Part shown: one piece after another, positions 26,325 to 34,161 of the stretch | Position numbering within the stretch: the stretch's first letter is position 1 | Layout of the letters: each line of letters begins with the position of its first letter | Origin: Corynebacterium urealyticum DSM 7109 | Lineage (GTDB): Bacteria > Actinomycetota > Actinomycetes > Mycobacteriales > Mycobacteriaceae | Direction of reading: 5' to 3' | Assembly (NCBI RefSeq): GCF_000069945.1 | Contig: NC_010545.1 | Location: forward strand, 2,232,001-2,296,000 | Length of the DNA: 64,000 nucleotides | The notes under the pieces: model-generated | Databases searched by the model: none | What the model was told of the DNA's origin: nothing | The model's input: only the letters and a program-made list of their open reading frames with translations | Program-made: the position numbers and the translations under genes

Positions 26325-26397
26325 TGCGCCCGAAGGGATTCGAACCCCTAACCTTCTGATCCGTAGTCAGATGCTCTATCCGTTGAGCTACGGGCGC
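26325..26397 (-). tRNA. tRNA-Arg (anticodon ACG), copy 2
   Basis: Identical in sequence to 24497-24569. Its 3' end carries the 16-bp direct repeat described at 25842-26336, so it appears to have been an insertion target while staying intact. Confidence 0.95.
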
Positions 26398-26570
26398 AGT
26401 ACTCCAACAAGGCCACGCGACGGCACAATCCACTCGGACCACCACAGGCGCACCACACGCCCCACAACACTGTCCGAAGCTGAAAAACCCCAGCGCCTCA
26501 CCACAAGAACTGGGCAGCTTGAAACCTCGAAGGTTTCGGCAGCTCATCAGCGAACAGCCTTGTTGAAGAG

Positions 26571-26658
26571 CGGAGACGAGAGGATTCGAACCTCCGGTCC
26601 GCGCAATGCAGACAACTCCTTAGCAGGGAGCCCCAATCGGCCACTCTGGCACGTCTCC
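26571..26658 (-). tRNA. tRNA-Ser (anticodon GCT)
   Basis: 88 nt; acceptor GGAGACG/CGTCTCC, anticodon stem-loop CTCC-CTGCTAA-GGAG (anticodon GCT), long variable arm, T-arm GGAGGTTCGAATCCTCT. The 172 bp between it and the tRNA-Arg contain only a small GAAACCTCGAAGGTTTC hairpin (26521-26537). Confidence 0.95.
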
Positions 26659-26775
26659 AGCATCTGATCAGGACAGGACGAACCCGCCTGACTAGACGAT
26701 TTTCAAGCATACACAACGGCCGGGAGGCAGACAAACGCCGCCGACCAGGCATTCCGGCGGAGTACGATGCCAGGC

Positions 26776-27885
26776 ATGGTACGTTCCGATCTCTCCAAAC
26801 TTCCCGCATACGTTCCCGGAAAGGCGCTGCCGGATGCGCTGCGGCTGGCTTCCAATGAGACGGCCGCAGCACCCCTGCCCGCCGTCCAGGAAGCGGTGGC
26901 GAATGCTGCGGCGGGACTGAACCGATACCCGGACATGGGGGTCGCAGCCCTGCGTGGCGAGCTCGCTACCTGGCTGTCCCGCACGCCGGGTGCGCCGGAG
27001 CTGACGGCGGAGAACATCGCGGTCGGTAACGGGTCGAGCGCGCTGTGCCTGCAGTCCATTCAGGCCACCTGCCAGGACGGCGACGAGGTCGTGTTCCCGT
27101 GGCGCAGCTTCGAGGCCTACCCGATCCTCACGCAGATCGCCGGTGCGCGGCCGGTCGCGGTGCCGCTGAGCAGTGATTTTTGCATCGATTTGGACGCCAT
27201 GCTCGCCGCGATCACAGAGCGCACGCGACTGATCTTCGTGTGCAATCCGAATAACCCCACCGGCACGGTGGTGCCGCAGGCTCAGCTGGCCGAGTTTGTG
27301 GCTCAGGTGCCGGAGCACGTCCAGGTGGTGCTGGACGAGGCCTATATCGAATACGACCGCTCCGGGCTGGCCGGGGATGCGGGCACCAAGGGGGCCGGGG
27401 TGCCGGCCAGCGTGAACGGGCTGGCGCTGATGGCGCAATTCCCGAATGTGGCGGTGTGCCGCACCTTCTCCAAGGCCTATGGCCTCGCAGGTGTGCGCCT
27501 GGGCTACCTGGCGGGCTCCGAGGAGTTCGTCGAAGCACTGCTCAAGGTCGCGATCCCCTTCGGCGTCAACGCGCTGGCCCAGGTCGCGGGCCTGGAAAGC
27601 ATCGGCGAGGAAGCGCAGCAGCAGCTGCAGCAGCGCGTGGCGGAGACGGTCGCCCAGCGTGAGCGCGTGACCGAATCGCTGCCCGAGGAACTCCAGGTGC
27701 CTTCACAGGCGAACTTCGTGTGGCTGCCCGTCGGCGAGAAGGCCGAAGCCCTGGAGGCGGCGATGAAGGAGGAGGGCATCCTCACCCGCTGCTTCGCCGG
27801 CGAAGGCGTGCGCATCACGGTGACCGATGAGACGGAGACCGAGGAGCTGATCCCGGCGCTGCGCCGCGCCCTGGCCCAGCTCTAG
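26776..27885 (+). CDS. pat: aromatic amino acid aminotransferase, HisC-like
   Basis: PLP enzyme of fold type I; in Corynebacterium the HisC-like Pat transaminates phenylpyruvate and related aromatic keto acids. 369 residues: LASNETAAAPLP, NRYPDMGVAALR, VGNGSSALCLQ, the pyridine-N motif NPNNPTGTVV, VVLDEAYIEY and the PLP lysine in RTFSKAYGLAGVRLGY. It could be read as histidinol-phosphate aminotransferase, but an isolated position away from his genes favours Pat. Start: ATG 26776 lies 7 nt after TACGAT (26763-26768), the leaderless pattern; ATG 26767 overlaps that box. Confidence 0.88.
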   Translation: MVRSDLSKLPAYVPGKALPDALRLASNETAAAPLPAVQEAVANAAAGLNRYPDMGVAALRGELATWLSRTPGAPELTAENIAVGNGSSALCLQSIQATCQDGDEVVFPWRSFEAYPILTQIAGARPVAVPLSSDFCIDLDAMLAAITERTRLIFVCNPNNPTGTVVPQAQLAEFVAQVPEHVQVVLDEAYIEYDRSGLAGDAGTKGAGVPASVNGLALMAQFPNVAVCRTFSKAYGLAGVRLGYLAGSEEFVEALLKVAIPFGVNALAQVAGLESIGEEAQQQLQQRVAETVAQRERVTESLPEELQVPSQANFVWLPVGEKAEALEAAMKEEGILTRCFAGEGVRITVTDETETEELIPALRRALAQL

Positions 27886-27947
27886 GCGCCGGCTCGGAAC
27901 CACCGCACGCTACGGGTCAGCCCCGGCCCGACCTCCACCCCAAAAAC

Positions 27948-27983
27948 AAAGAGCGCGCCACCTGCCCCGGTGGCGCGCTCTTT
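27948..27983. terminator. bidirectional terminator between pat and the anion symporter gene
   Basis: AAAGAGCGCGCCACC (27948-27962) pairs with GGTGGCGCGCTCTTT (27969-27983); T-rich on both outward sides. Confidence 0.88.
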
Positions 27984-27995
27984 CCCTTGACCGAG

Positions 27996-29654
27996 CTACA
28001 GCGTCAGCCCGAAGACCGGGACAGCCAGCGCAAAGGTCACGATGGTGATCAGGACGATGCCCACGAGGTTGAGCCACAGGCCACCGCGCACCATGTCGCC
28101 GATGCGCACGTAACCCGAGCCGTAGGCGATCGCGTTCGGCGGCGTCGCGACCGGCAGCATAAACGCGGAGGTTGCAGCCAGCGCGACCGGGATCGTCAGC
28201 AGCAGGACGTTCATGTCGTTGCCGGCGGTCAGGCCCGTGCCGACGGCCACGCCGCCCATGATCGGGAGGAAGGCCGCGGCCGTCGCCGTGTTGGACGTGA
28301 ACTCCGTCAGGACCAGGATGACGATGGCCGTCGCCGCGGTCAGCAGCACGATCGGCATACCGCCCAGGCCACGGGCGACCTCACCGATCCACAGGGAGAG
28401 GCCGGACTTGTCGAACATGGAGCTCAGCGCCAGGCCACCGCCGAAGAGCAGCAGCACACCCCACGGGACCTCCTTGGTGTGCTCCCAGTCCATGACGCGG
28501 CTACCGGAACCGTCGGCCGGCAGCATGTACATCAGGATCGCAGCGGTGATGGCGATGGTGGCGTCGTCGATATTGTGCTCCCAACCAGCCCAGTCGGAGA
28601 TGACCGGGACGAAGACCCACGCCAGGGCGGCGAGCAGGAAGATGGAGCCCGCGGTCTTCTCCGCGCGGGACATCGCACCCATCTTCTCCAGCTCCTCCTG
28701 GATGAGCTCACGGCCACCCGGGATCTGGTCCATCTCCGGCTTGAACACCGTGATCAGCACGAGCCAGGCCAGCACCATGAACACGGCAGCCATCGGCACA
28801 CCGACCAGCATCCACTGGCCGAAACCAATGTGGATGTCGTGGGATTCCTGCAGGTAGGCGACCATCAGGGTGTTCGGCGGGGTGCCGATGATGGTGCCCA
28901 GCGAGCCGATGGAGGCGGAGTAGGCGATACCCAGCATCAGGGCGGTGGAGAACTTCTTCTGCTTCGAGAAGCCACCCACCATGTCGGCGGTCAGCCCCAG
29001 CACGGACATACCGATCGGCAGCATTACCACGGCGGTCGCGGTGTTGGAGACCCACATGGACATGAACCCGGTGGCGATCATGAAGCCCAGCACCATCTGC
29101 TTCGGCTTCGTGCCCACCAGGGTCACGACGCGCAGCGCGAGGCGGCGGTGCAGGTTCCAGCGCTGCATGCCCAGCGCGAGGATGAATCCGCCCATGAACA
29201 GGAAGATCGTGGGGTTGGCGTAGGAGGGCGAGACCTCCTTAAACGGCACCACACCCAGGATCGGGAAAGCCACGAGCGGCACCAGTGCGGTGGCTGCCAA
29301 CGGCAGGGCCTCGGTCATCCACCAGGCGCCCATCAGGACGGCGATCGCGGCGGTGATGCGCAGCGCGTCAGCGTCGAAGGGCCCCTTCTCCGCATCCGGG
29401 TGCGCCCTGTTCACGACGTCCGCGGCATCGGCCGGGAAGATTGCGTAGACGAGGATGGCGAGCAGGACGCCCACGAACAGGCCGACGACGGCGCGGCGGC
29501 GGGCCTTCTGCTCCTGTTCGGCACGCTCAGTGATGAGGTCGGCGTCGACCTTCTGCTCCGGGGCGGGCGCCGCCGCGGTGGCCGTGGTGCCGGTGTCCTG
29601 TGCATCGCGTTCGACCACGGTGTTCTCCGAATCGCGATTCTTGGGTGCGCTCAT
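27996..29654 (-). CDS. dccT: DASS-family dicarboxylate:Na+ symporter
   Basis: Uptake of C4 dicarboxylates (succinate, fumarate, malate) with sodium. 552 residues with a soluble N-terminus of about 60 residues and some eleven to twelve hydrophobic segments. The two family signature loops are visible: MSMWVSNTATAVVMLPIG and LTEFTSNTATAAAFLPIMGG (SNT motifs that bind Na+ and substrate). C. glutamicum has dccT in the same neighbourhood as pat, supporting the name. Start ATG 29654 has GGGGGAG 4 nt upstream; ATG 29666 overlaps that ribosome site. Confidence 0.88.
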   Translation of the reverse strand: MSAPKNRDSENTVVERDAQDTGTTATAAAPAPEQKVDADLITERAEQEQKARRRAVVGLFVGVLLAILVYAIFPADAADVVNRAHPDAEKGPFDADALRITAAIAVLMGAWWMTEALPLAATALVPLVAFPILGVVPFKEVSPSYANPTIFLFMGGFILALGMQRWNLHRRLALRVVTLVGTKPKQMVLGFMIATGFMSMWVSNTATAVVMLPIGMSVLGLTADMVGGFSKQKKFSTALMLGIAYSASIGSLGTIIGTPPNTLMVAYLQESHDIHIGFGQWMLVGVPMAAVFMVLAWLVLITVFKPEMDQIPGGRELIQEELEKMGAMSRAEKTAGSIFLLAALAWVFVPVISDWAGWEHNIDDATIAITAAILMYMLPADGSGSRVMDWEHTKEVPWGVLLLFGGGLALSSMFDKSGLSLWIGEVARGLGGMPIVLLTAATAIVILVLTEFTSNTATAAAFLPIMGGVAVGTGLTAGNDMNVLLLTIPVALAATSAFMLPVATPPNAIAYGSGYVRIGDMVRGGLWLNLVGIVLITIVTFALAVPVFGLTL

Positions 29655-29874
29655 CAGCTCCCCCATTCTTATCTGGGCTAGCGCGCGGCTAGGCCGTGTT
29701 CGTGAGGTGGATCAACCGGTAGCCGGTTGTTGCGCTGCCGGTTTTCACCCCTATTGTCGGCTATCTTCAGCATTAATGAAAATTTCCCGGGCACCGTGTG
29801 TCGGATAGGTTCCTGTTCGACCCCCATATTTTTAGGACGTCTCCCCCTGAACGCTCGGTTATTAAGAGGTATTG

Positions 29875-30833
29875 ATGAAAGATCCCACTCGGATTCCCGG
29901 GGTGATGCAGGTACTGCAGCAGGCGTGGGAGGCACAGCCGGAGCTTTCCTTCGCGGAGCTTTTCGCGCGCCTGGAGCCGTTGGGGTGGCCCGTAACTCTT
30001 CGGATGAGGAGCTGCTCGCGGCCCTGCATGCTGAGCTGGCGGTGCATCCGTGGGCTTTCGAGCCGGTCCGAAGCGGTGCTGGAGACAACGGAGCTGGAAC
30101 CAAAGGCGCTGGGGACAACGCTGAGGGCACTGACGGCGCTGCAAGCACTGGGAATCCAGCCGCACCTCTGCGGGGCGGCGCTACCCCCGGGACCCAGCAG
30201 CTTGCCCGCGTCGAACTCGCTGCCAACGCGGGCGCCCCGGAACGGGTCGTCACAATCGGTGGCGGCTGGGTCGTGGTTCGCCCGGCGCGCTTCCCCACCC
30301 CACACGCCCGGCCCGCCACGGCCAGCCGTGGTGGTCGGTCCGGGGCATCCCGCCGCGGGGGACGGCGGAAGCAGCGCAGCTCGGCCGATGCTTCGGCTTC
30401 CCTGATGCAACCGGTGATGTGGGAGTACGAGGCGGTGTTGCGCTGCCGCCCAGGAGAGCCACTCCGGCTGCGCAGCGCGCAGGGTTCCGAGCACCGCTTG
30501 GGGCTGGTGCGTCGCATCACGGTGCTGGATCAGCCTGCTCAGCCGGAAGGCGTGCGCTCGCTGGGCGGCCTGCAGCACAGCCAGCTGAGCAACCGGGAGT
30601 ACATGCTGAGCTTCGATTCGGGCGCAACGATGCTCGTGGACCGGCAGCTGTGGCTCACCCACATCGCCCGGCGCGAGGTTGCTCACGAGTTCCTGCGCTG
30701 GCGAGTCCTCAGCCGGGCCGAGGTTGGTTCCCCGCTGGCTTATCGCGCGCCGCGGGGCGAAGGCCAGGGACGGGCCGATGCTGCCATGGAGCTGACGGAG
30801 CTGGGTGCGATCACCCGCATCCTCCCGATCTAG
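29875..30833 (+). pseudogene. conserved corynebacterial protein gene with a frameshift
   Basis: Frame 1 from ATG 29875 (AGAGG ribosome site 6 nt upstream) gives a convincing N-terminus MKDPTRIPGVMQVLQQAW and SFAELFARLEPLG. At the run GGGG (29982-29985) the sense passes to another frame, which continues ARNSSDEELLAALHAELAVHP and runs to a stop at 30833, with a good C-terminal domain (EYMLSFDSGATMLVDRQLW). One missing G restores TTG GGG GTG GCC and a single reading frame of about 319 residues. Function unknown. It may be a real mutation, a phase switch in a G-run, or a sequencing error. Confidence 0.75.
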
Positions 30834-30911
30834 GCTTGCTGCGGGCAGCGGTCCTCCGCCAAAGGGCGTATAGCTTGGGGGAACAATTCCCACGCCCCAG
30901 AGGAGCCTCTC

Positions 30912-31310
30912 ATGACCACGCCCACCACATCCCAAAAGTTCACCCGCCTGGCCTTGGGTACCATCATGTCGATCGCCGGGGCGAGCCACCTCACGTTCGC
31001 GAGGAAGGACTTCCAGGCCCAGGTTCCCAACTGGTTCCCGATGGACAAGGACTTCGTCGTCCTCGCCTCCGGTGTAGCTGAGCTCGGGTTCGGCGCCGCG
31101 CTCCTTGGCCTCCCGAAGCAACACAAGCGCACGGGAATCGCGCTGGCGGCCTTTTATACCGCGATTTTCCCAGGAAATATCGCCCAGTACGCCGAGCGCA
31201 ACGACGCCTTCGGCTTGGATACCGACGGGCGCCGGTTGGCCCGCCTGTTCGGCCAGCCTGTTCTCATCGCTGCCGCCCTCTGGTCCGCTGGCATCCCGCA
31301 CCGCCGGTAG
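30912..31310 (+). CDS. DoxX-like small membrane protein
   Basis: 132 residues with four hydrophobic segments (about 10-25, 50-70, 78-95, 110-127) and the layout of DoxX-like proteins (GTIMSIAGASHLTF at the start, FPGNIAQYAER in the third segment). Such proteins are inner-membrane, sometimes linked to redox or quinone functions; no specific activity can be given. Start ATG 30912 has AGAGGAG about 7 nt upstream. Monocistronic as far as visible. Confidence 0.75.
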   Translation: MTTPTTSQKFTRLALGTIMSIAGASHLTFARKDFQAQVPNWFPMDKDFVVLASGVAELGFGAALLGLPKQHKRTGIALAAFYTAIFPGNIAQYAERNDAFGLDTDGRRLARLFGQPVLIAAALWSAGIPHRR

Positions 31311-31458
31311 CCCCCTCCCACGGCGACTCAGCACCCAGCTGAACCAATACTGAATATTTGCCCGCCCAACGCATCTCTCCAGCGCTTGACGCTGCGCAAT
31401 TCTCTCCTCGGGTCCGACGCGAGTGCTCAACTGCCCCCGAAAATGGTACGGTCACGTG

Positions 31459-34161
31459 GTGAACACCGCCTGGAAGATCTTTATTCGAGACCTCAAGCGT
31501 CTCGTGAGCGTCCGTAAAGTGTGGGTCATTCTCATCGGAGTCATGATCACTCCCGCGCTTTACTCCTGGGTGAACGTCGCAGCTTTCTGGGACCCCTACG
31601 GCAACACTGAAAACATCAAGGTCGCCGTCGTCAACGAAGATCGCGGCGCGTCATCGCCGCTCACGGGGTCGCTGAACATCGGCAACGAGGTCGTCGCCGA
31701 GCTCAAGGAAAACGACGAGCTCGGCTGGCAATTCATGTCCAAATCCGAGGCCGATCACGCCCTCGCCCGTGGCGACGTTTTCAGCAGCATCGAGATCCCT
31801 GACCGTTTCTCCCGGGATCTCCTCTCCACATTTCAGGGAACCTATAGCCAGCCGCAGCTGATCTACCGGCCGAACGAGAAGCTCAGCGCCGTCGCCCCGT
31901 TGATCACCGATGCCGGCGCGTCCGCGATCAACGACCAGATCACCAGCTCCTTCAAAAAGCAGCTGGGCGAGACGGCGTCCAAGAAGGTCCGGGAAGAGGG
32001 CAACAGCATCTCCGGGCGGCTCGACAACAGCAAGAACAAGGCCGTCACCGGGCTGGACGACACCCTCGTGACACTGGACGAGGGCCAGGAATCCCTGGAC
32101 AAGATGAAGGGGCGCGTGGCCGGCGCCCGCCCCACCATCGCCGCCACCAAGGATGCACTGAACTCCGCTCATGGCACCCTTGAGGACGCTAAGTCCACCC
32201 TCGCGGAGGTCGATAAGTCCGTCGCGATCGTGCAGCGCATGGTCGCGGACTTCTCCGATTCCGCCGGCGACGCCTACGCCCAGAGCACTGCCGCCCTGGC
32301 TGAGGGCACAGCCGCCGCGAACTCCTCCGTTGCCGGGGTCAGCAGCGCCGCCGAGCAGGCCGGCCGACAGATCGCCGGCGCCAGCGAGCAGACCACCCAA
32401 CTCGTCGACCTCGGGGACCGTAATATCGCGCAGCTCCGCGGTCTGATGGGTGCCGCGGGCGTGAGCCCGACCATCGCTGGTCAGCTCAACGCCACCATCG
32501 ACGACCTGCAGCGCAGCAACGACGCCAACCGCCAGCTACTCGCAGACCTCAACGCCGCGGGCAAGAGCACCAGCGAAACCGCCAAGGTGCTGCGGGAAAG
32601 CTCCGAGGAGCTGACGCAGGCCGCAGCCGCCGCACGGGACTCCGCGAAGGGGCTGAACAGCACCACGGGAGACACGCTGCCCAAGCTCAACCGCGCGATC
32701 AACCGGCTGAGCGCGGCCACCGGCTCCTTCTCCGGGTCCTTGAGCTCCCAGCAGTCGCTGCTCAGGGAGGCCTCGAACGTCCTGGACGGCGTGGATCGGC
32801 AGATCGGCGCCACGACCGACGTCATTGATGACTTCAAGTGCAACCTCAGCAGCCTGCAGGACGGGGTCGAGAACGCGAAGACGGACGTCCTGGCCCTAAG
32901 CCTCGGCGACGACGAGGCCTTCCGCGCGGTCCGCGGGCTGAACTCCGAGGACATCGGGCAGTTCATGGCCACCCCGGCCACGCTGGTCAACGAGCCGATG
33001 TACCCGGTGAAAAGCTACGGCTCCGGAATGGCCGCCCTGTTCACGAACCTGACGCTGTGGATCGGCGCGTTCGTGCTGGTCGTCATCTTCCGCGTGGAGG
33101 TGGACACCGAGGACCTGGGTAAGAGGGCCCGCCGCGTGAGCGTCAGCCAGGCCTTCTGGGGCCGCTTCCTGCTGCTGGCAGCCTTCGTTGTGGGGCAGGC
33201 CCTGATCGTGTCCATCGGTAACCTGCTGATCGGCGTGCAGACCGTCAGCCCAACGCTGTACACGCTCACGAACGTGCTGGTCGGGTTCGGATACCTCGGG
33301 GTGATATACGGGCTTGTCTCCGCGCTGGGTCACATCGGCCGTGGCCTGGCGGTGGGTATGGCGTTCATCCAGATCCCGGGTGCCTCCGGGCTCTACCCCA
33401 TCGAGATGACGCCCGACTTCTTCAAGATCGTTCACCCGTTGCTGCCGATGACCTACGGCATCGACGCCGCCCGCGAAACCATCGGCGGCTTCTACGGCAC
33501 CCACTACTGGCAGGCGCTCGGGGTGCTGGGGTTGATGTCCCTGGCCTTCCTGTTCGTTGGCATGGTCGCCCGACGACGCCTGTCGCACGTGAACCTGATC
33601 CTGAACCAGCAGCTCGCCCGTTCCGGCCTGCTGGTCTCCGACAAGGTTCAGGTGGTCGGTTCCGGCTACCGGATGGCGGATGTCATCCACGCGCTGAACA
33701 ACCACGAGCAGTTCAACGAGTTCACCGAGGAACGCACGGCGAAGGTGCTGCGGGACACGCCGAAGCAAATCCGCCGGACCGCCATCATCGGGCTGATCGG
33801 GCTCGCGGTGCTGGGCGTGGTCAACGCCGTCTTCGACACCGAACGCGCCACAATCTTCGCGATCGGTATCGCCTGGGCGCTGCTGATCATCTTCATCATC
33901 GGCGCGCGGGAGTACACCGGCCAGAGCTACCTGCACGCCCAGGAGCTGGGCGACCTGGATAGCGATGAGCTGCAGTACGTTGCCGCCACCCAGGCGGCCG
34001 GGTCCAAGGAATATACCTTCGACGACGAGCACGAGGAACATCTCGCGCGCGCCCACGCCGAGAAGGCCGGGGGCGGCGATGCGGCCGCCGACGGCGGCGA
34101 GGCTGCCGGTGGAAATAACGGTGGCAACAGCGACGTCGAGAAGCAGGAGGGCGAGAACTAA
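31459..34161 (+). CDS. YhgE/Pip-family membrane protein 1
   Basis: 900 residues. One membrane helix near the N-terminus (KVWVILIGVMITPALYSWVNV), a long extracytoplasmic region rich in Ala, Ser and charged residues with heptad-like patterns (about 180-520), then a block of about six helices in the last third resembling an ABC-2-type permease, and an acidic Gly-rich tail. This is the layout of YhgE/Pip proteins (phage infection protein; in firmicutes a phage receptor or type VII-linked component). Start GTG 31459 is 6 nt after TACGGT (31447-31452), the leaderless pattern. Stop and next start overlap (TAATG). Confidence 0.85.
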   Translation: MNTAWKIFIRDLKRLVSVRKVWVILIGVMITPALYSWVNVAAFWDPYGNTENIKVAVVNEDRGASSPLTGSLNIGNEVVAELKENDELGWQFMSKSEADHALARGDVFSSIEIPDRFSRDLLSTFQGTYSQPQLIYRPNEKLSAVAPLITDAGASAINDQITSSFKKQLGETASKKVREEGNSISGRLDNSKNKAVTGLDDTLVTLDEGQESLDKMKGRVAGARPTIAATKDALNSAHGTLEDAKSTLAEVDKSVAIVQRMVADFSDSAGDAYAQSTAALAEGTAAANSSVAGVSSAAEQAGRQIAGASEQTTQLVDLGDRNIAQLRGLMGAAGVSPTIAGQLNATIDDLQRSNDANRQLLADLNAAGKSTSETAKVLRESSEELTQAAAAARDSAKGLNSTTGDTLPKLNRAINRLSAATGSFSGSLSSQQSLLREASNVLDGVDRQIGATTDVIDDFKCNLSSLQDGVENAKTDVLALSLGDDEAFRAVRGLNSEDIGQFMATPATLVNEPMYPVKSYGSGMAALFTNLTLWIGAFVLVVIFRVEVDTEDLGKRARRVSVSQAFWGRFLLLAAFVVGQALIVSIGNLLIGVQTVSPTLYTLTNVLVGFGYLGVIYGLVSALGHIGRGLAVGMAFIQIPGASGLYPIEMTPDFFKIVHPLLPMTYGIDAARETIGGFYGTHYWQALGVLGLMSLAFLFVGMVARRRLSHVNLILNQQLARSGLLVSDKVQVVGSGYRMADVIHALNNHEQFNEFTEERTAKVLRDTPKQIRRTAIIGLIGLAVLGVVNAVFDTERATIFAIGIAWALLIIFIIGAREYTGQSYLHAQELGDLDSDELQYVAATQAAGSKEYTFDDEHEEHLARAHAEKAGGGDAAADGGEAAGGNNGGNSDVEKQEGEN

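Larger units (their letters stand above)
25842..26336. mobile_element. IS481-like remnant bracketed by a 16-bp duplication of a tRNA-Arg 3' end
   Basis: AGAGTGCGCCCGAAGG occurs at 25842-25857 and again at 26321-26336, where it is the last 12 nt of tRNA-Arg plus 4 flanking bases. Between them are terminal-repeat-like sequences TCAGTCGCGACATnGTTGAC: one degenerate copy near 25863, two direct copies (25908-25940 and 25967-25999, each within GATGGTTGTCACATCAG...) and an inverted copy at 26298-26320. An IS481-like transposase tail lies inside. It reads as a collapsed insertion at the tRNA 3' end that rebuilt the tRNA. Confidence 0.65.

Noticed and set aside
27987..29681. A 564-codon open frame opposite the anion symporter
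   Set aside because: Antisense shadow, strongly His/Gln/Asp-rich with no recognisable fold.
29862..31430. A 522-codon minus-strand frame across the frameshifted gene and the DoxX gene
   Set aside because: It spans two well-supported plus-strand genes and has no motif; it arises from GC-skewed codon positions.
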